From: Podocnemis expansa
Lineage: Eukaryota; Chordata; Testudines; Podocnemididae
Length of the DNA stretch: 64,000 bases
Direction of reading: 5' to 3'
Assembly: GCA_007922195.1 (NCBI GenBank)
Contig: ML681971.1
Location: forward strand, 22,977,870-23,041,869
The notes below the pieces were generated by a model. The model saw only the letters and a program-made list of their open reading frames with translations. It was not told the origin of the DNA and made no database searches. The translations under genes were made by a program, and so were the position numbers. This document shows positions 33,061 to 43,832 of the stretch, in pieces (position 1 is the stretch's first letter; each line of letters starts with the position of its first letter).

Positions 33061-33296
33061 GACCCTTCCACCATCTTTGCTACTTGGAGTTGGTGACTAG
33101 AAGGGACTGAGGAGGATCAGAGTTGGGGTCATATATAGCCATGGGAGCGGCTGGAGCGGGTGTTGGCCACTGACCCTGCTCTGACAGGCCAAGGCTAAAA
33201 AGTTTCTGGCCAACTGTGTGCTGCGGCATGTAGACACCTAAAACTGAATGTATGCGAGCAGCCCATCTCGAAGGATAGTTACAGGTAAGTAACCCA
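33061..33296 (+). repeat. DIRS element 2 right inverted terminal repeat
   Basis: Reverse complement of the left repeat through ggaccctt, gaagggactgaggagg, tgaccctgctctgacaggcc and ggctaaaaagtttctgg, extended by the outer segment gcagcccatctcgaaggatagttacaggtaag that is copied in the complementary region. Confidence 0.87.
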
Positions 33297-33990
33297 TTGC
33301 TCTCTGGGACTGCTGCAATACAAGTATCATCATTATGTTGATACTGATAAACACCTGATGGAACTCAAGTGTGGAAATTTTTAAATGCTGAAAGAAAGAT
33401 TCTTGGTCCTTGTCCTTCCCATGGGAGAAGACATGCTTACTACAGACACATTTGCAAATAGCAGATCCAGAAAGAAAGTGGACTGACTTTTCCAGTTCAG
33501 GTCCATATTATTCCATTTAGCTGCCTCCCCTTTATCTTCTGATGTTGGTTTAGTGTGCTTTTGGGTCATATTGTAAAACTCTCTCAGTGTGCCAGGATAT
33601 ATCTCAGAAGTCTTTAGGAAGATCTTTTGTAATGTGGTTAATATTTAAATTCATTGGACTATATTAATCCCTGAGTATATATAACTTCTTTAACTTTAAT
33701 AGGAGGAATTTATGTATCTACTTCTATTTTATACAGTTTTGAATAGATTTTTCCTTTTCTGGGAGGAAATGACTAGCTGGCTCTTTCCAAAGGACCATTC
33801 TTTAAAGTGGTATAAGGAGGCAGATAGCCAAGGGAGAAATCACCTGGGTTTAAATCTATCACTGTTTAGATTAGAAAAACACTTAACCATTTGCCTAAAT
33901 CCAGCTGCAGTCAATTGGACTTCAGCAAAGCACTTAACATGTTGTTAGTCTCAGTGACTTTGGTCATGAGAGTTGTGCAGTGAAAAATGC
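33297..33990. other. Intronic DNA, no feature recognised
   Basis: AT-rich, no repeat ends or exon seen. Confidence 0.4.
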
Positions 33991-33997
33991 TGGACTG

Positions 33998-34282
33998 CAG
34001 GGCCAGAACTAGAAAAATTGGTGTCTGGGGCAAGCAGCCCCAGACATGTCTGCCTGGGGCCCAGTCGGGCCCAAGCCGTTGGCAGGGAGCTGGAGCCGGC
34101 TCCTGCTGCTGCTGGGAGTTCCCTGGCTGGGTAGCTTCCTTCGTGGGGTGCCTTCTCCGCTGGTGGGGTGCCTTCTCTGCTGGCTGGCCGACCAGTTCGC
34201 CTAGTGGGGCGCCTTCTGTGGCACCCTCTGAATTTGGTTCCTGGGGTTTTGCCTCAGTTGCCCAGCCCTAGTTATGGCCCTG
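33998..34282. mobile_element. hAT-like MITE (CAGGGCCAGAACTAG family)
   Basis: CAGGGCCAGAACTAG on the left and CTAGTTATGGCCCTG on the right, with a perfect 8-bp duplication ctggactg at 33990-33997 and 34283-34290. The 285-bp body is GC-rich with a short internal repeat (gtggggtgccttctc, gtggggtgccttctctgctgg). Confidence 0.93.
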
Positions 34283-34299
34283 CTGGACTGCAAGGTTTA

Positions 34300-34665
34300 A
34301 AAGGAGGATTGAAAGATCCAAAAGCGCTTAATGGTACACTGACCAATGAGTCTTGCCCACATGCTCAGGTTTTAACTGGTCACCATATTGGGATCTGGAA
34401 GGAATTTTTCCTTGGGTAGATTGGGAAAAGCTCTGTGTGGCTTTTTTCCTTTTTCTGTAGCTTGGGACAAGACTCAATTGCTGGTGGATCCTCTGTATCT
34501 TAAAGTCTTTTTAAATTATGATTTGAGGTCTTTAATAACTTAGTCATAGGTTAGAGGTTTATTGCAGCAGGGGGGTGAGTGAGGTTCTTGGCCCGCATTA
34601 TGCAGGAAGTCAGACTAGATGATCATGTTGGTCCCTTTTGACCTTAGTCTGTGAGTCTGCACTGT
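34300..34665 (+). mobile_element. CR1 LINE 3' untranslated fragment
   Basis: Plus-strand CR1 3' end: aaggaatttttccttggg, gatttgaggtctttaataac, then the closing run gtcagactagatgatcatgttggtcccttttgaccttag. No coding part is left. Confidence 0.8.
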
Positions 34666-35744
34666 GTTTGACAGCTGTTGAGTAATGCAAAATGTTTCAA
34701 GATGGAAAGTTAGATAGCATCCAATTGAAATGTCAGAAAAATTATAAACTTGAAAGAAACCAGTGTAAATGGAAAGGGAATAGAATTTCAGAGAGAATGG
34801 GAAAAACAGATGAGACATGAGTTCACGCTGAGTTGCCAAAGATCATGGTTCATTGATTCTGTGGAGATATCTATTGGTAGAAGTCACCTTTCAGGGTCAG
34901 TCCTCAGATGCAGTGGTATTGGGCATGTCCTGGGAACCTAAGCAGATAGTTCTGAAGGCCTTTTTGATGGCTCACCCACACAGTTAGAGATCCTTGAAAA
35001 AGTTGTGACTTCAGTCCTCTGTTGATCCAGAAACTGACTTCTTCTAAATTTGAGCCAAAATGACATCAGCATTTCTCTAAAGGGGATTATGTTGGGAGAA
35101 AAATTACTGAAAATGAATTGTACTTTTTTACAGACTTCATATGACCAATTCTTCTCCACAGCTTTGTTCCCTGTGTTTCCCTCCCAATTCTACATGCCCA
35201 CTTCTCTGACAAAGTATGGTAATCTTTTATTAGTGTTAGTTCATGTAGCTCTGGAAGAGAGAGTGCTAGGTTCTGCCCTGCTGTGAGCATCATCATTGGC
35301 TTTGAGATTCCTTATTGAAGCTGCAGTGCTGGGCTATTGCAGAAACACATTTTCCTTCTTTTGATTAATAAAATGAGCTAATTTGATCTGCAGGGGAGAA
35401 AAAAGGAGAATATGGATCCTTCAATGACTTGTGCACAGGTTTAGATTTCTTCACCACTATGAATAAAACTATGCATCTGCTTAAGTTTCTGTAGGATGAG
35501 GGTCTAGATATGGATGTTACTGTGCAATTTTTAGTCATCTATGTCTTTGCAAAGTTTGCCTTGTTTTGTAAATTTCAGACTTATGAAAACATCTGAAACC
35601 TCTCAGAAACGAGGGATTTTAGATGAGCTGCGAGCACTGTTTTCAAGGGAATATTATCAATCTTCGGTTTAGGTTCAATCTAGCCTGTATTGAGATCACT
35701 TGAAAAATTCCCCTTGATCAGCCAACATGTCCGGGTCCTTCTCC
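34666..35744. other. Intronic DNA, no feature recognised
   Basis: Single-copy-looking sequence. Frames of 60-80 codons on both strands have no recognisable content. Confidence 0.4.
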
Positions 35745-36000
35745 TCTTCTGTCACTTCCAAATGATGTGCTCCCAGCTTATAGGTTGTTATTAGTCCTGA
35801 AGATTCTTATTAGTCTCTGAATTCATGATTTTGCACTTTCTACTATTAAATTTCATTCTATTTCTATTACTTTGGTTTACAAAGTTGCCCAGATGATATC
35901 CTGATCCTACTCAGTATTGGCAACATGTCCCATATTTATGTCATCTGCAAACTTTATTAGCACAGTCCCATTTTTTGTACCTATCTTAGACTATAGTTGA
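35745..36000 (-). mobile_element. CR1 LINE internal fragment
   Basis: Recognised in reverse from ttgcactttctactattaaatt, tctattactttggtttacaaagttgcccaga, tgtcatctgcaaactttattagcacagtccca, which correspond to a CR1 ORF2 section after the reverse transcriptase core. Diverged and frame-broken. Confidence 0.65.
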
Positions 36001-36059
36001 AAATTAATTTGATGGATAATCATAGTCCCTTCACCTTCCACAATTGGGCACAGTTAAAT

Positions 36060-36214
36060 CAGGCCTCGACAAATGTAGGTTTCTGGTTGCCATGGTGACC
36101 AGTTTTAGTAGCCTTTCGCCTAGCTCACTGCAGAAAGGTAATGGAGAAGTGCCCTCTGGTGACCAAAAGTAAAATTTCTGGTGCCTAGGTGTGAGCCGGT
36201 TTTGTCTACCCCTG
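36060..36214. mobile_element. Short hAT-like MITE (CAGGCCTCGACAAA family)
   Basis: Starts CAGGCCTCGACAAATG and ends TTTTGTCTACCCCTG; flanks agttaaat (36052-36059) and agttaagc (36215-36222) match at 6 of 8. A related left end is at 39565. Confidence 0.65.
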
Positions 36215-36661
36215 AGTTAAGCACAGTCGTCTGTTCCGGAGAGTCTCAGGACCAGTTTAGGAGGAAATGCCGCAGGTCTCAGGGTTGACTACTTTGGCTC
36301 AACTGTGTAGAAGTTCCAGAGCCAGAGTAGGAGTTGCTGCTCTAGGACAGGATGGAGGTGCGGTACAGGCGCATTGTGTGTGCTGTAATAAAAGGTTCCA
36401 CAGGACAGACATGAGACATTGTGACAGCTGCGTGAGAGAAGCACCCAAGGCACCTGTCTGCACTGTGAGCACTTTTAATCTCTCTTTTTCATAACACTAA
36501 GCACAATTTTTTTTTTTTAAACATGGGGAAAAAAAATCATGTTGCCTTTTCTCCTCTCTGTCTTGCAGTTACAAAAACACAGGTTGAATGAAAGGGCCTT
36601 TATGTGTTGAGTGTGTTAGCAAATTGCTCATAAAGCTACCAAGTATTTGTCGTGTGGCATG
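36215..36661. other. Intronic DNA with a small Cys/His-rich frame
   Basis: The frame 36267-36494 (75 codons, plus) contains CVCCNKRFHRTDMRHCDSCV, a zinc-ribbon-like spacing. No splice acceptor or second copy supports it; origin unknown. Confidence 0.25.
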
Positions 36662-36671
36662 TTTAAAGATT

Positions 36672-36845
36672 AAAAATTTGTTTATCGCATGAGCTTTTGT
36701 GGGAGAAAATCCCACTTCATCAGACACTTGAAGATGGAGAACTTACAGAAAAGGAGGAAAATAAATGTAGGGAAATGTAAGTCATAGGATCAGGTCAGAC
36801 TGTAACAGCAAATCAGTGTGGTAGTTCATATTCAAATAGTGGAGA
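36672..36845 (-). mobile_element. Penelope-like element 3' fragment
   Basis: Minus strand: atcgcatgagcttttgtgggagaaaat, cacttcatcagacacttgaagatg, agaacttacag, then ggatcaggtcagactgtaacagcaaatcag. The terminal 3' tail is missing. Confidence 0.8.
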
Positions 36846-36884
36846 ACAGCATAACATTATTTTGTCAATACAACATGGGACTGA

Positions 36885-37035
36885 CAATTCTGGATTCCTT
36901 CTTGGCTCACTTGGGCAAATCATTTAATCTTCTTTGCACCTCTTTCATTCTCAGTACATTGAGTAGCATACCTGCCACAGAAGTGTTGTGATGATTAATT
37001 GTCAGAGCTTGGAGAATGTCAGATTACTGGAGATG
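36885..37035 (+). mobile_element. MIR-like CORE-SINE fragment
   Basis: Weak but ordered match: cttgggcaaatcatttaatcttctttgcacctctttcattctcag, then gtgttgtgatgattaattg. About 150 bp. The DNA from here to 37540 is AT-rich with no further feature. Confidence 0.5.
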
Positions 37036-37547
37036 TACATCAACAATATTTATTTATTGGCATTTTATTATTTCATTTATTTATTATTTACAGTATTTAT
37101 TGGTGTTTATCTCTTCTTTTCCAGTTCATTTTGGAGGTGGATAACTACTCAAATTGCAGCAATTACAAGAGGTTAGTTATTGTTAATAGTCCCTATTCTG
37201 AAAGTGTGTTAATGTGCAGCTATTTGTTGACTTCAAATGATTGAGTCATCATGTGTATTTGTGAGGGATTTGTCTTCAGTATTTGAAGTTTTTTGCCCGT
37301 TGGTTACACATGAGGTAAACCAACATTTTAAATGCGAAGTTCCAGTCTAGTTGTCTGAGTCCACATAGCTGGGGAGGAAGTGTGCTGAATTGCACACTAT
37401 GGTCCATGGTAATTGTTCTCTTTGAATTTCAGAGAAGAGTAGACGGGTCTATTAGATTATATTGCTTACCCTTTGGAATGTTTACAGGCCATGAAACTTC
37501 ACTCCAGAACCCACTTAGGGAGCCCAAAGAATTTAGTTAGGCTAATG

Positions 37548-38021
37548 CAGTCATGGTCAAACTGTGGCTCAGGAGCCACATGCAGCTCTTGAATGAAAAA
37601 TTGTGGCTCCCAGAAGAATGTCAGCAAATCGATTTAGGAAAGCAGCACCAGCCTAGGAGTTCAGGAGGGGCTGGGAAAGTGGGAAGAAGCGCGGCATGGT
37701 TGGGGATGGTGGGGAGAAGTGCGGCATGATTGGGATTTTAAATAACTGGCCACTAACTTGCAGTCTTCTACATTGAGCAGCAGCTAAGTTTTTACTGTAT
37801 AGGCCTAATTTTCATGGTAACCTTAAGTAATTATTAGAATCTGACATCAGTAGGATCAATATTTGTCCTCTTTTTATGATAAAATTAAAGTGTGCAATTA
37901 ATTTTAAACTTGGTAGTTTTGGAGTAGGTAAAAGTATCTGCCTATATGCCTCAGTGCAGCTCTTGAAGGTTTAATAATCAACTTGTGTGGCTCTTGAGTT
38001 CCATAAGTTTGGCCACACCTG
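37548..38021. mobile_element. hAT-like element (CAGTCATGGTCAAACTGTGG family)
   Basis: Left end CAGTCATGGTCAAACTGTGG, right end AGTTTGGCCACACCTG. Flanked by ggctaatg (37540-37547) and ggctaaag (38022-38029), an 8-bp duplication with one change. Subterminal gtggctcaggagccacatgcagctc and gtgcagctcttgaagg are partly complementary. No transposase. Confidence 0.85.
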
Positions 38022-38029
38022 GGCTAAAG

Positions 38030-38875
38030 CATTTCAGTCCTGAGACTAAATTGCTGTGAGCCACAGGAAGAGAACAGGTGAGACCATGTTACCAGCAGTG
38101 CCGAAAGCTCCTGCAGTGGTGAGGAATTGATACCTATGGTGATCCAGGCTCCCTGCTGTGGAGAAATTGTAGTGGGCACCCATGGTGGCTGCTCATGACA
38201 AAATGCAGTTGTGCCTGCTAGGACTGGTAGTGCCAAGGGATGCAACCCATGTGAGGCTCCATTTTATTTTTGCTGAAATGGTGGCAAATTTCCAGCATGG
38301 TCCCCAGATGGGTAATTGCATTATGTTACAATTTGGCTATTGTGAACACCTGTCTGATGCATTGTGGGTGTGTGGTTTTTTTTTGTTTTTTTTTTTTTTT
38401 TTTTAAACTTTATGCAGTTTAGACAATATTTTTTTTCTGAAAATCTTTTGTTCTGTGCATGGAATTTCTTAAATGTGCACTGTTTTTGTCTCCGAGGCCC
38501 AGTCCTGGAGAGCACTGTGCACTCACAGCCTTAGTGAAAGTTCAAGGAACTCAGCAGATGACAGGTTTGGGATATTTGCTTGTACCCTGCTGTTTCTACG
38601 GCCTGTCACAGACACACTAATAGTTCTGGCCTTGAAGGAGCATATGCTCTTCTATTGAAAGGTTTTACATAAATGTGATAGAACTTTGCATGTATTTGAC
38701 ATAAGACTGCTTCCAAGCGTTATGACACCCTCTGAAGCAGGGGAAGCATTTCTAATGCACAGCTGGATAATCCAAGAAAGACAGGTGAAATTCAGGTCCA
38801 AGTAGGCCCTGGAGACTGAACTCTCCCTTAGAGGTGATCCCTCCTGGATAAGGTTGAGTCACCCTGCAAAGGCAG
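38030..38875. other. Intronic DNA, no feature recognised
   Basis: Contains a T-run at 38376-38404 (one interruption). No exon or repeat end recognised. Confidence 0.4.
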
Positions 38876-39398
38876 GTTCCAAAGGGGCAGCTGTGTTAGT
38901 CTAGTAAAGCAAAAAAAGTGCGGTGTCCTGTGGCACTTAAAGACTAATACATTTATTTATTGCATATGCTTTGAAGAGGGGGAACTTGCAGAATGGGATG
39001 AAAATAAATGCAAGGGAGTGTAAGACATGAGTTACAAGAAATCAGAGCATTTGTTAAGATTCAGACCCTGGGAAACAGCATGAAGAGGAGGGTGAAGTCA
39101 AATTACCTGTTGTAATGGGAAAAGAAGCCATAGTTATGATTCAATCCTGCTTTCACACAATGTAATTTGCATATTAATTCAATTTCAGCTGTTTCTCTGA
39201 AGTCTTGCTGTCCCACTGACTTTCTTGAGGACAGTTGTTAACAAATCATCAATGGAGTGATTAGAAAGATGGAAGTGCTCAGCAACTTTTTTTTTTTTTA
39301 AATTTCTGATGTCAGTTTTGTGCCCATTTATTCTTCTGTGTAGGGACTGTCCTGTTTGTCCAACGTGTAAGGTGCAGGGGCATGTGCCACTGTATTTG
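38876..39398 (-). mobile_element. Penelope-like element, 3' half
   Basis: Minus strand from the tail (ccaaaggggcagctgtgttagtctag) through the 3' region to part of the GIY-YIG coding sequence; near 39340-39398 the reverse complement reads GQTGQ-like and KMHT-like residues in a broken frame. An internal deletion removes the gaagtgggatt block, and a T-run (39288-39300) interrupts the coding remnant. Confidence 0.8.
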
Positions 39399-39564
39399 CT
39401 GTTTTAATACTTGCCAGTTTCCTTATATAAGCCCTTCACATTTAGATCACATAAGACTAAGTATTTGGTATTATTCCTGTTTTATAGTTAGGTATATATT
39501 AAAAGAATAGGGAAAAACAAAGGACTTCAATTTTTTTTTTTAAGCCTAAATGTTGTAGTTAACA

Positions 39565-39950
39565 CAGGCCTCAACAAATCTGTCACACGCTTAGGGGCCA
39601 GCCCAAAAACTGAGGCACCTGGTGTAAGGCAGTGAAGGGGCACCTGCTGCCAAGAGGCTGCCATTGCTACTATTTTTGGTGGTGGTATGGAGTGCACAAG
39701 GCCCTCTGCTGCTGAAACTCTGCTTCCCCCAATGTGCAGTGTATGAAAGATCCCCTCATGGCTGCCAAAAAAAGCCACTGCCAGTGGGGGTGCTTTCAGC
39801 AATTGTCGTGGGGGGAGAGAGTTGATGGTAGTGAAACTGTCAGCACCACTGTCTCTTTTTTTTAGGCATGGTGAGCCGTTTGCCTCCCTGGCTACTGGGG
39901 TGCTGCTAGGCACCAAGGGCAAAATCATGGGTGCCTGAGCTTTTTCAAGC
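39565..39950. mobile_element. Possible hAT-like element, related to 36060
   Basis: Left end CAGGCCTCAACAAATC matches the family at 36060. The right end, near tgagctttttcaagcctttag, is only a partial complement and no duplication is evident, so limits are uncertain. Confidence 0.4.
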
Positions 39951-40898
39951 CTTTAGGTCACATATTGAAAATGCTACTTAATAATACTGATCTTGCATCA
40001 ACTTTTTATAGCAAAGGTGACTTTTTAAAAGGAATGCTGTGATGTTAAGTAATCATATTTTTTGAAGTAATCATCTGTGTTGTGTTACGGTTGAAACTAC
40101 TAACATGAAACTTCTCAACCTCATTTACTTTACACTGTTATTGCTGTTTGTTTCTTCTTTATGTTTTCCTTAGCTTGGATGATGACAATAGGTTAGAAGG
40201 TTTTGGAAACTAATCAGTTTCATTTGTTTTTCTTGCAAAATGCTACACATGCTTCCGGGGGAGGATCAAATCCAGCCACCTCTTTAAAAAATAAACAATT
40301 GACTTTTGAAAAACAACAACAAATGTTTTCATTGTGTTTTGTAAAACAACCTAGGTCCTGTCTTTGAGTTGTCCTTCTGTTTGGTGTCAAGGTAAAGGCT
40401 GCCAGTGAATGTCTTATTTTATCATCATGACCCAGTCTGCTTGTTTGTCCCACCTCTTTGCAGAAGGCACTGCCAATTTTTGTATGTCTGTCCAGTGTCT
40501 AGTGCAGTGGGCCCCAACTTGGTTGGCCTATTGGTGTTATCAGGATAAATGTCTCTCCAGTGATTTTCTAGCCATGCATTTTATAACAGAAGTTGTTATT
40601 GCTTAAGTATTATTTGTCTTTCCTGTAGCTTTGTCTAACCCAGCTTTTGCAACAGATTAGAATGACCAATTGCACTGGTGTCCTAATACTTGTACAAACA
40701 GAAAAGCCACTGAAATAACACGAGTAATTAATCTGGATCCTGGCCTCTTGCCCACTGTTAGATATGACATTTCAACAGTGTGTGTCTGCCCGCAAATGAA
40801 CCCTGCTTTTTCATGTTCTTGAAGGCTTTCTTCTTTCATCTAGTTAATATTAATATTAAGCTAATATTAACTTCAGCTCTTGTTTTTTTCTCTTTTAG
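39951..40898. other. End of intron 1
   Basis: No repeat is firmly recognised. At about 40502 a short piece (cagtgggccccaacttgg) resembles a hAT left end with no partner. The intron closes with the acceptor tgtttttttctcttttag at 40881-40898. Confidence 0.5.
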
Positions 40899-40924
40899 TG
40901 CTAAGAGCCCACTTCAGAGCCAAT

Positions 40925-41151
40925 ATGGAGGAATCATCCCCTACCACAAAGCCCATGGAGCTGAACCCGCACTCTCATTTCATTCTTGGCTCAGTGTCTG
41001 AGGATAACTCAGAGGATGAGACTAGTTCCTTGGTGAAACTGGATCTGCTTGAGGAGAAAGAGAGGTCTCTGTCTCCTGTGTCTATCAGTTCAGATTCTCT
41101 TTCGGACTTGGGACTGTCTAGTGTTCAAGAGGGTATGGCAAGTCATATAAG
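40925..41151 (+). CDS. First coding exon of an unidentified host gene
   Basis: The exon runs 40899-41151: a strong acceptor (tgtttttttctcttttag) precedes it and ATAAG|GTATGG ends it. The start ATG at 40925 has a good context (A at -3, G at +4). It encodes 75 residues plus two bases of a split Arg codon. The peptide is acidic and Ser-rich: MEESSPTTKPMELNPHSHF, then LGSVSEDNSEDETSS, a LDLLEEKERSLSP segment and SISSDSLSDLGLSS. SDSLSD and SEDNSEDE are likely casein kinase 2-type phosphorylation sites. No signal peptide or membrane segment; it looks like a disordered, cytosolic N-terminus of a larger protein. I do not recognise the family. If exon 1 is 25289 and upstream, the only upstream stop in frame is the TGA at 25286. 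Confidence 0.7.
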
Positions 41152-42919
41152 GTATGGATAAACCCCACCAGCCAAATGCAATCTGTGGGTTTTTCTTTCT
41201 TAGTTTCTTCTTATTCTAGAAAGACACTGTCTAGTTGCAGTACTGTGGGCTTCCTTCTTACCCAGCCCAACTGAAGTGAGTGCTCCAGTACACTGAATAT
41301 GAGGCAGGGACACTGTATCCTTTTGCTTTTGGAGGAAGGGCCTCACTTCCTTCTTCTTAATAAGTCTTTTGGGGGCAGTTTTTGGGGTATGAATGAGCAA
41401 GACCGAGAAAGTTCTGTGATGTACTAAAGCAGGGAGCTTCTAAACTAGAGAATATGGATTGTATCTGATGACAGTAAGAGAGGAGGTCTGCACAGAGTCT
41501 AGCTCTGGTGATGGGCTAAGACCATATTTCAGAGGAAGGTAATAATGCTTATGGCCAGCAATGTATTCCTTTCCACTAGGATGGACGTGTGATGAAGTGT
41601 TCTTGCAGTGACCTAGCATATGCTTTGATACGCTATATTTGAGTACCCTAAGCTTGGCTTGCATAGTTACAAAGGGTACTTTTTGGTCATAACATTACCA
41701 CTCCTTTCTTTTTTCAAAATCCATCTGCCAATATGGTCTGATGACTTTCAGAGATGTTCCTTGAAAGTTAAAACAAAATTGTGTTCTTTATAACTGGTTC
41801 TGGGTTAGGTTCTCCGTGATTCATTAGTGGTTGGCTCATCTGCCACTGTTTTGTTACAAAATGCAACGCATATTAACAGAAAACATGCTACCCTTCTTCA
41901 TGGCACTTATCATGTCATTGTGTTTCTTTGACTGAGGCTTCAGCTCAGTCCAGAGGAGTTAGATGCGGATCTTCTGGTAATTTTAATGGAAGACAGGTTT
42001 TTAAATTCCTTAGATGGCTTTGAAAATCTTCTATATACTCAGTAATAATGGTGGGTTTTGTTTTCTGTCTCCCCCCTTTCTCCAAACTCTTATAAGCTTG
42101 AGTTGCCCACTGAGGATGACTCTACAGTCAATCACATGTAACCTTTGGTTGGGATAATTAGGGCATGTCCTGGTTTTTTAAATGATCTCTCTCTCTCTCC
42201 ACTGTGCCTGAAATCATTGGTTGCACAGTTGCTCTCAATTGGAGTTTAATGTTTTGGGTGCTTGTAGTCACGTACGCCTCCAAGGAAATAACACTATCTC
42301 TGAATGAGATGTACCATGCTGGTGCTCTGATGGTTTGTGATAATGTTTTATTGAGGATGGGAGAAACATTTCATTCTGAAGCATCAGACAAGCAAGTTTC
42401 CATGTAATGTGGCTATTGCTTGCCATTCAAGGAGTCTTAGCCTTACCCTTGGAAGTTGGGCTATGTTGTCTTCCCTGTAATGGCTCAAATAAGATGGACT
42501 GTCTATCCTCATCTGCTGTTAGTGTTCCCATGGGACAGGGGGAAAGTTTGCTTTTTCTATGGTCTTCAGAATGATACTTTCTCTATGGAGATGTTGCATT
42601 TTGTTGCTGAGCTGCAGCTGTTCGTATGAATTGACAGTGGTGCTTGCAGTGTACGTACGTGTCTGCCTTATTGATGCTTTCAGCATTTTGTGTCAGTTTT
42701 TGTGCTTATGTGAGTGGAATGGGGAGTTCTATGACTGTCTTCTCATCTTGACACTGCCGCTCACCTTTCAGGGTGCAACCTCTGAAGAAAGAATGGTAGC
42801 AAACTCTTAGAGATGAGGACTTTCTCTTGCTATGTGCTTGTGTAGTACCAGCACAACAGCGCACTGTTCTTGTCTGGGTACTCTGGACATGAGCATAATA
42901 TAGGCCTCTCACGTATCCA
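41152..42919. other. Start of intron 2
   Basis: No further exon is recognised. The sequence has a low repeat density, with a CT run at about 42186-42199. Frames of 60-83 codons have no domain. Confidence 0.4.
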
Positions 42920-43070
42920 TTGTGAGAAGCAGTGTGATCTAGTGGCTAGAGCAGGGGACTGGAGGTCTGGACCCGTCTGTTCTGTGCTTAGCTGTACCAC
43001 TGACTTGGTGTGACACCTTGACCAGAATATTCAAGAGTATCTACTCATTTTGGGTTTCAAGATGAAGAAT
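42920..43070 (+). mobile_element. MIR-like CORE-SINE fragment
   Basis: Clear 5' MIR block: agcagtgtgatctagtggctagagcaggggactgg followed by aggtctggacccgtctgttctgtgct. The 3' half is lost in diverged sequence. Confidence 0.75.
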
Positions 43071-43832
43071 ATCCAGAGTTAAATTCTTTCAGAGATGCTG
43101 AGCGTCCACCAGTTGTACTGACTTTGGTTGAAGTTGTAGCTGCATGGTAAAAATCAGGGCCTAGTGGTCATCAAGTTAGGCACTCAGAATAAAGGACTTT
43201 TCTGAAAATGTTAAGATTAACCTCTCAGTGAAATGGCAGGGATAATACTTACCCATGGACCCATTTAGGGACTTTGTCAAGGTTTCTGTTAAGTAAGCCT
43301 TAGCCAGGAGACAGTGCTATCACAGGGAGTTTCTAAAATCTTAATGCATTTGTGGAAGAAACTACTTTTCCAGCAACTTTCAGCCCTAATAATGTAGCAG
43401 CACTAAAGGTTTTCAGTAGGAAAGAGAACCTGGCCCTAAGACTTCATATATTGTTCGTTCTGACGAAGCCGAAGGTGCTTAGCCATTAATGTGGTGAGAA
43501 GCCATGGAATGACGCAAGAGAGCCAAAAATCAAAGTTCCAGACACTCCTGTCTGTCACTTCTGTGACATTAACTGACAACAAATATCCTTCATGCAATAG
43601 GTACACAACCTTGAATTCCTCTTTCATAATTTGCTTGCTTTGATACTCTCTTTTGAGGTTATGTAATGTGTAGTCAGGTTGAAGGATTTGCCAGTTCAAA
43701 CAAACAAGCAGAATCATGGCCTGAAGTTACCTTTTTAGATTAATTAAACTAAGAGGAGTAGTTTCCATGATGGTGCCTTTCACCTGAGGATCTTAAAACA
43801 TCATTACTTTACAGATGGGGATACTGAGGCAA
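43071..43832. other. Intronic DNA
   Basis: A short MIR-like piece on the minus strand (tttacagatggggatactgaggca, about 43810-43833) ends the stretch. Nothing else recognised. Confidence 0.35.

Larger units (their letters stand above)
27748..33296 (+). mobile_element. DIRS-like retrotransposon, element 2 (gag-only)
   Basis: Starts GTTCTTCTTCGAGTGCTGC and ends near caggtaagtaaccca. The order is left inverted repeat (27748-27990), gag (28090-29816), about 3.1 kb without recognisable coding, internal complementary region (32961-33060) and right inverted repeat (33061-33296). The DNA just before the complementary region (aactctgccaaccatccaaagta then ggctagtag) matches element 1 and, more weakly, element 3, so the three are one family. 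I find no reverse transcriptase, RNase H or recombinase motif. It lies in intron 1 of the host gene, same strand. Confidence 0.87.

Noticed and set aside
40502..40540. hAT-like left end cagtgggccccaacttgg
   Set aside because: No matching right terminus or duplication could be found nearby.
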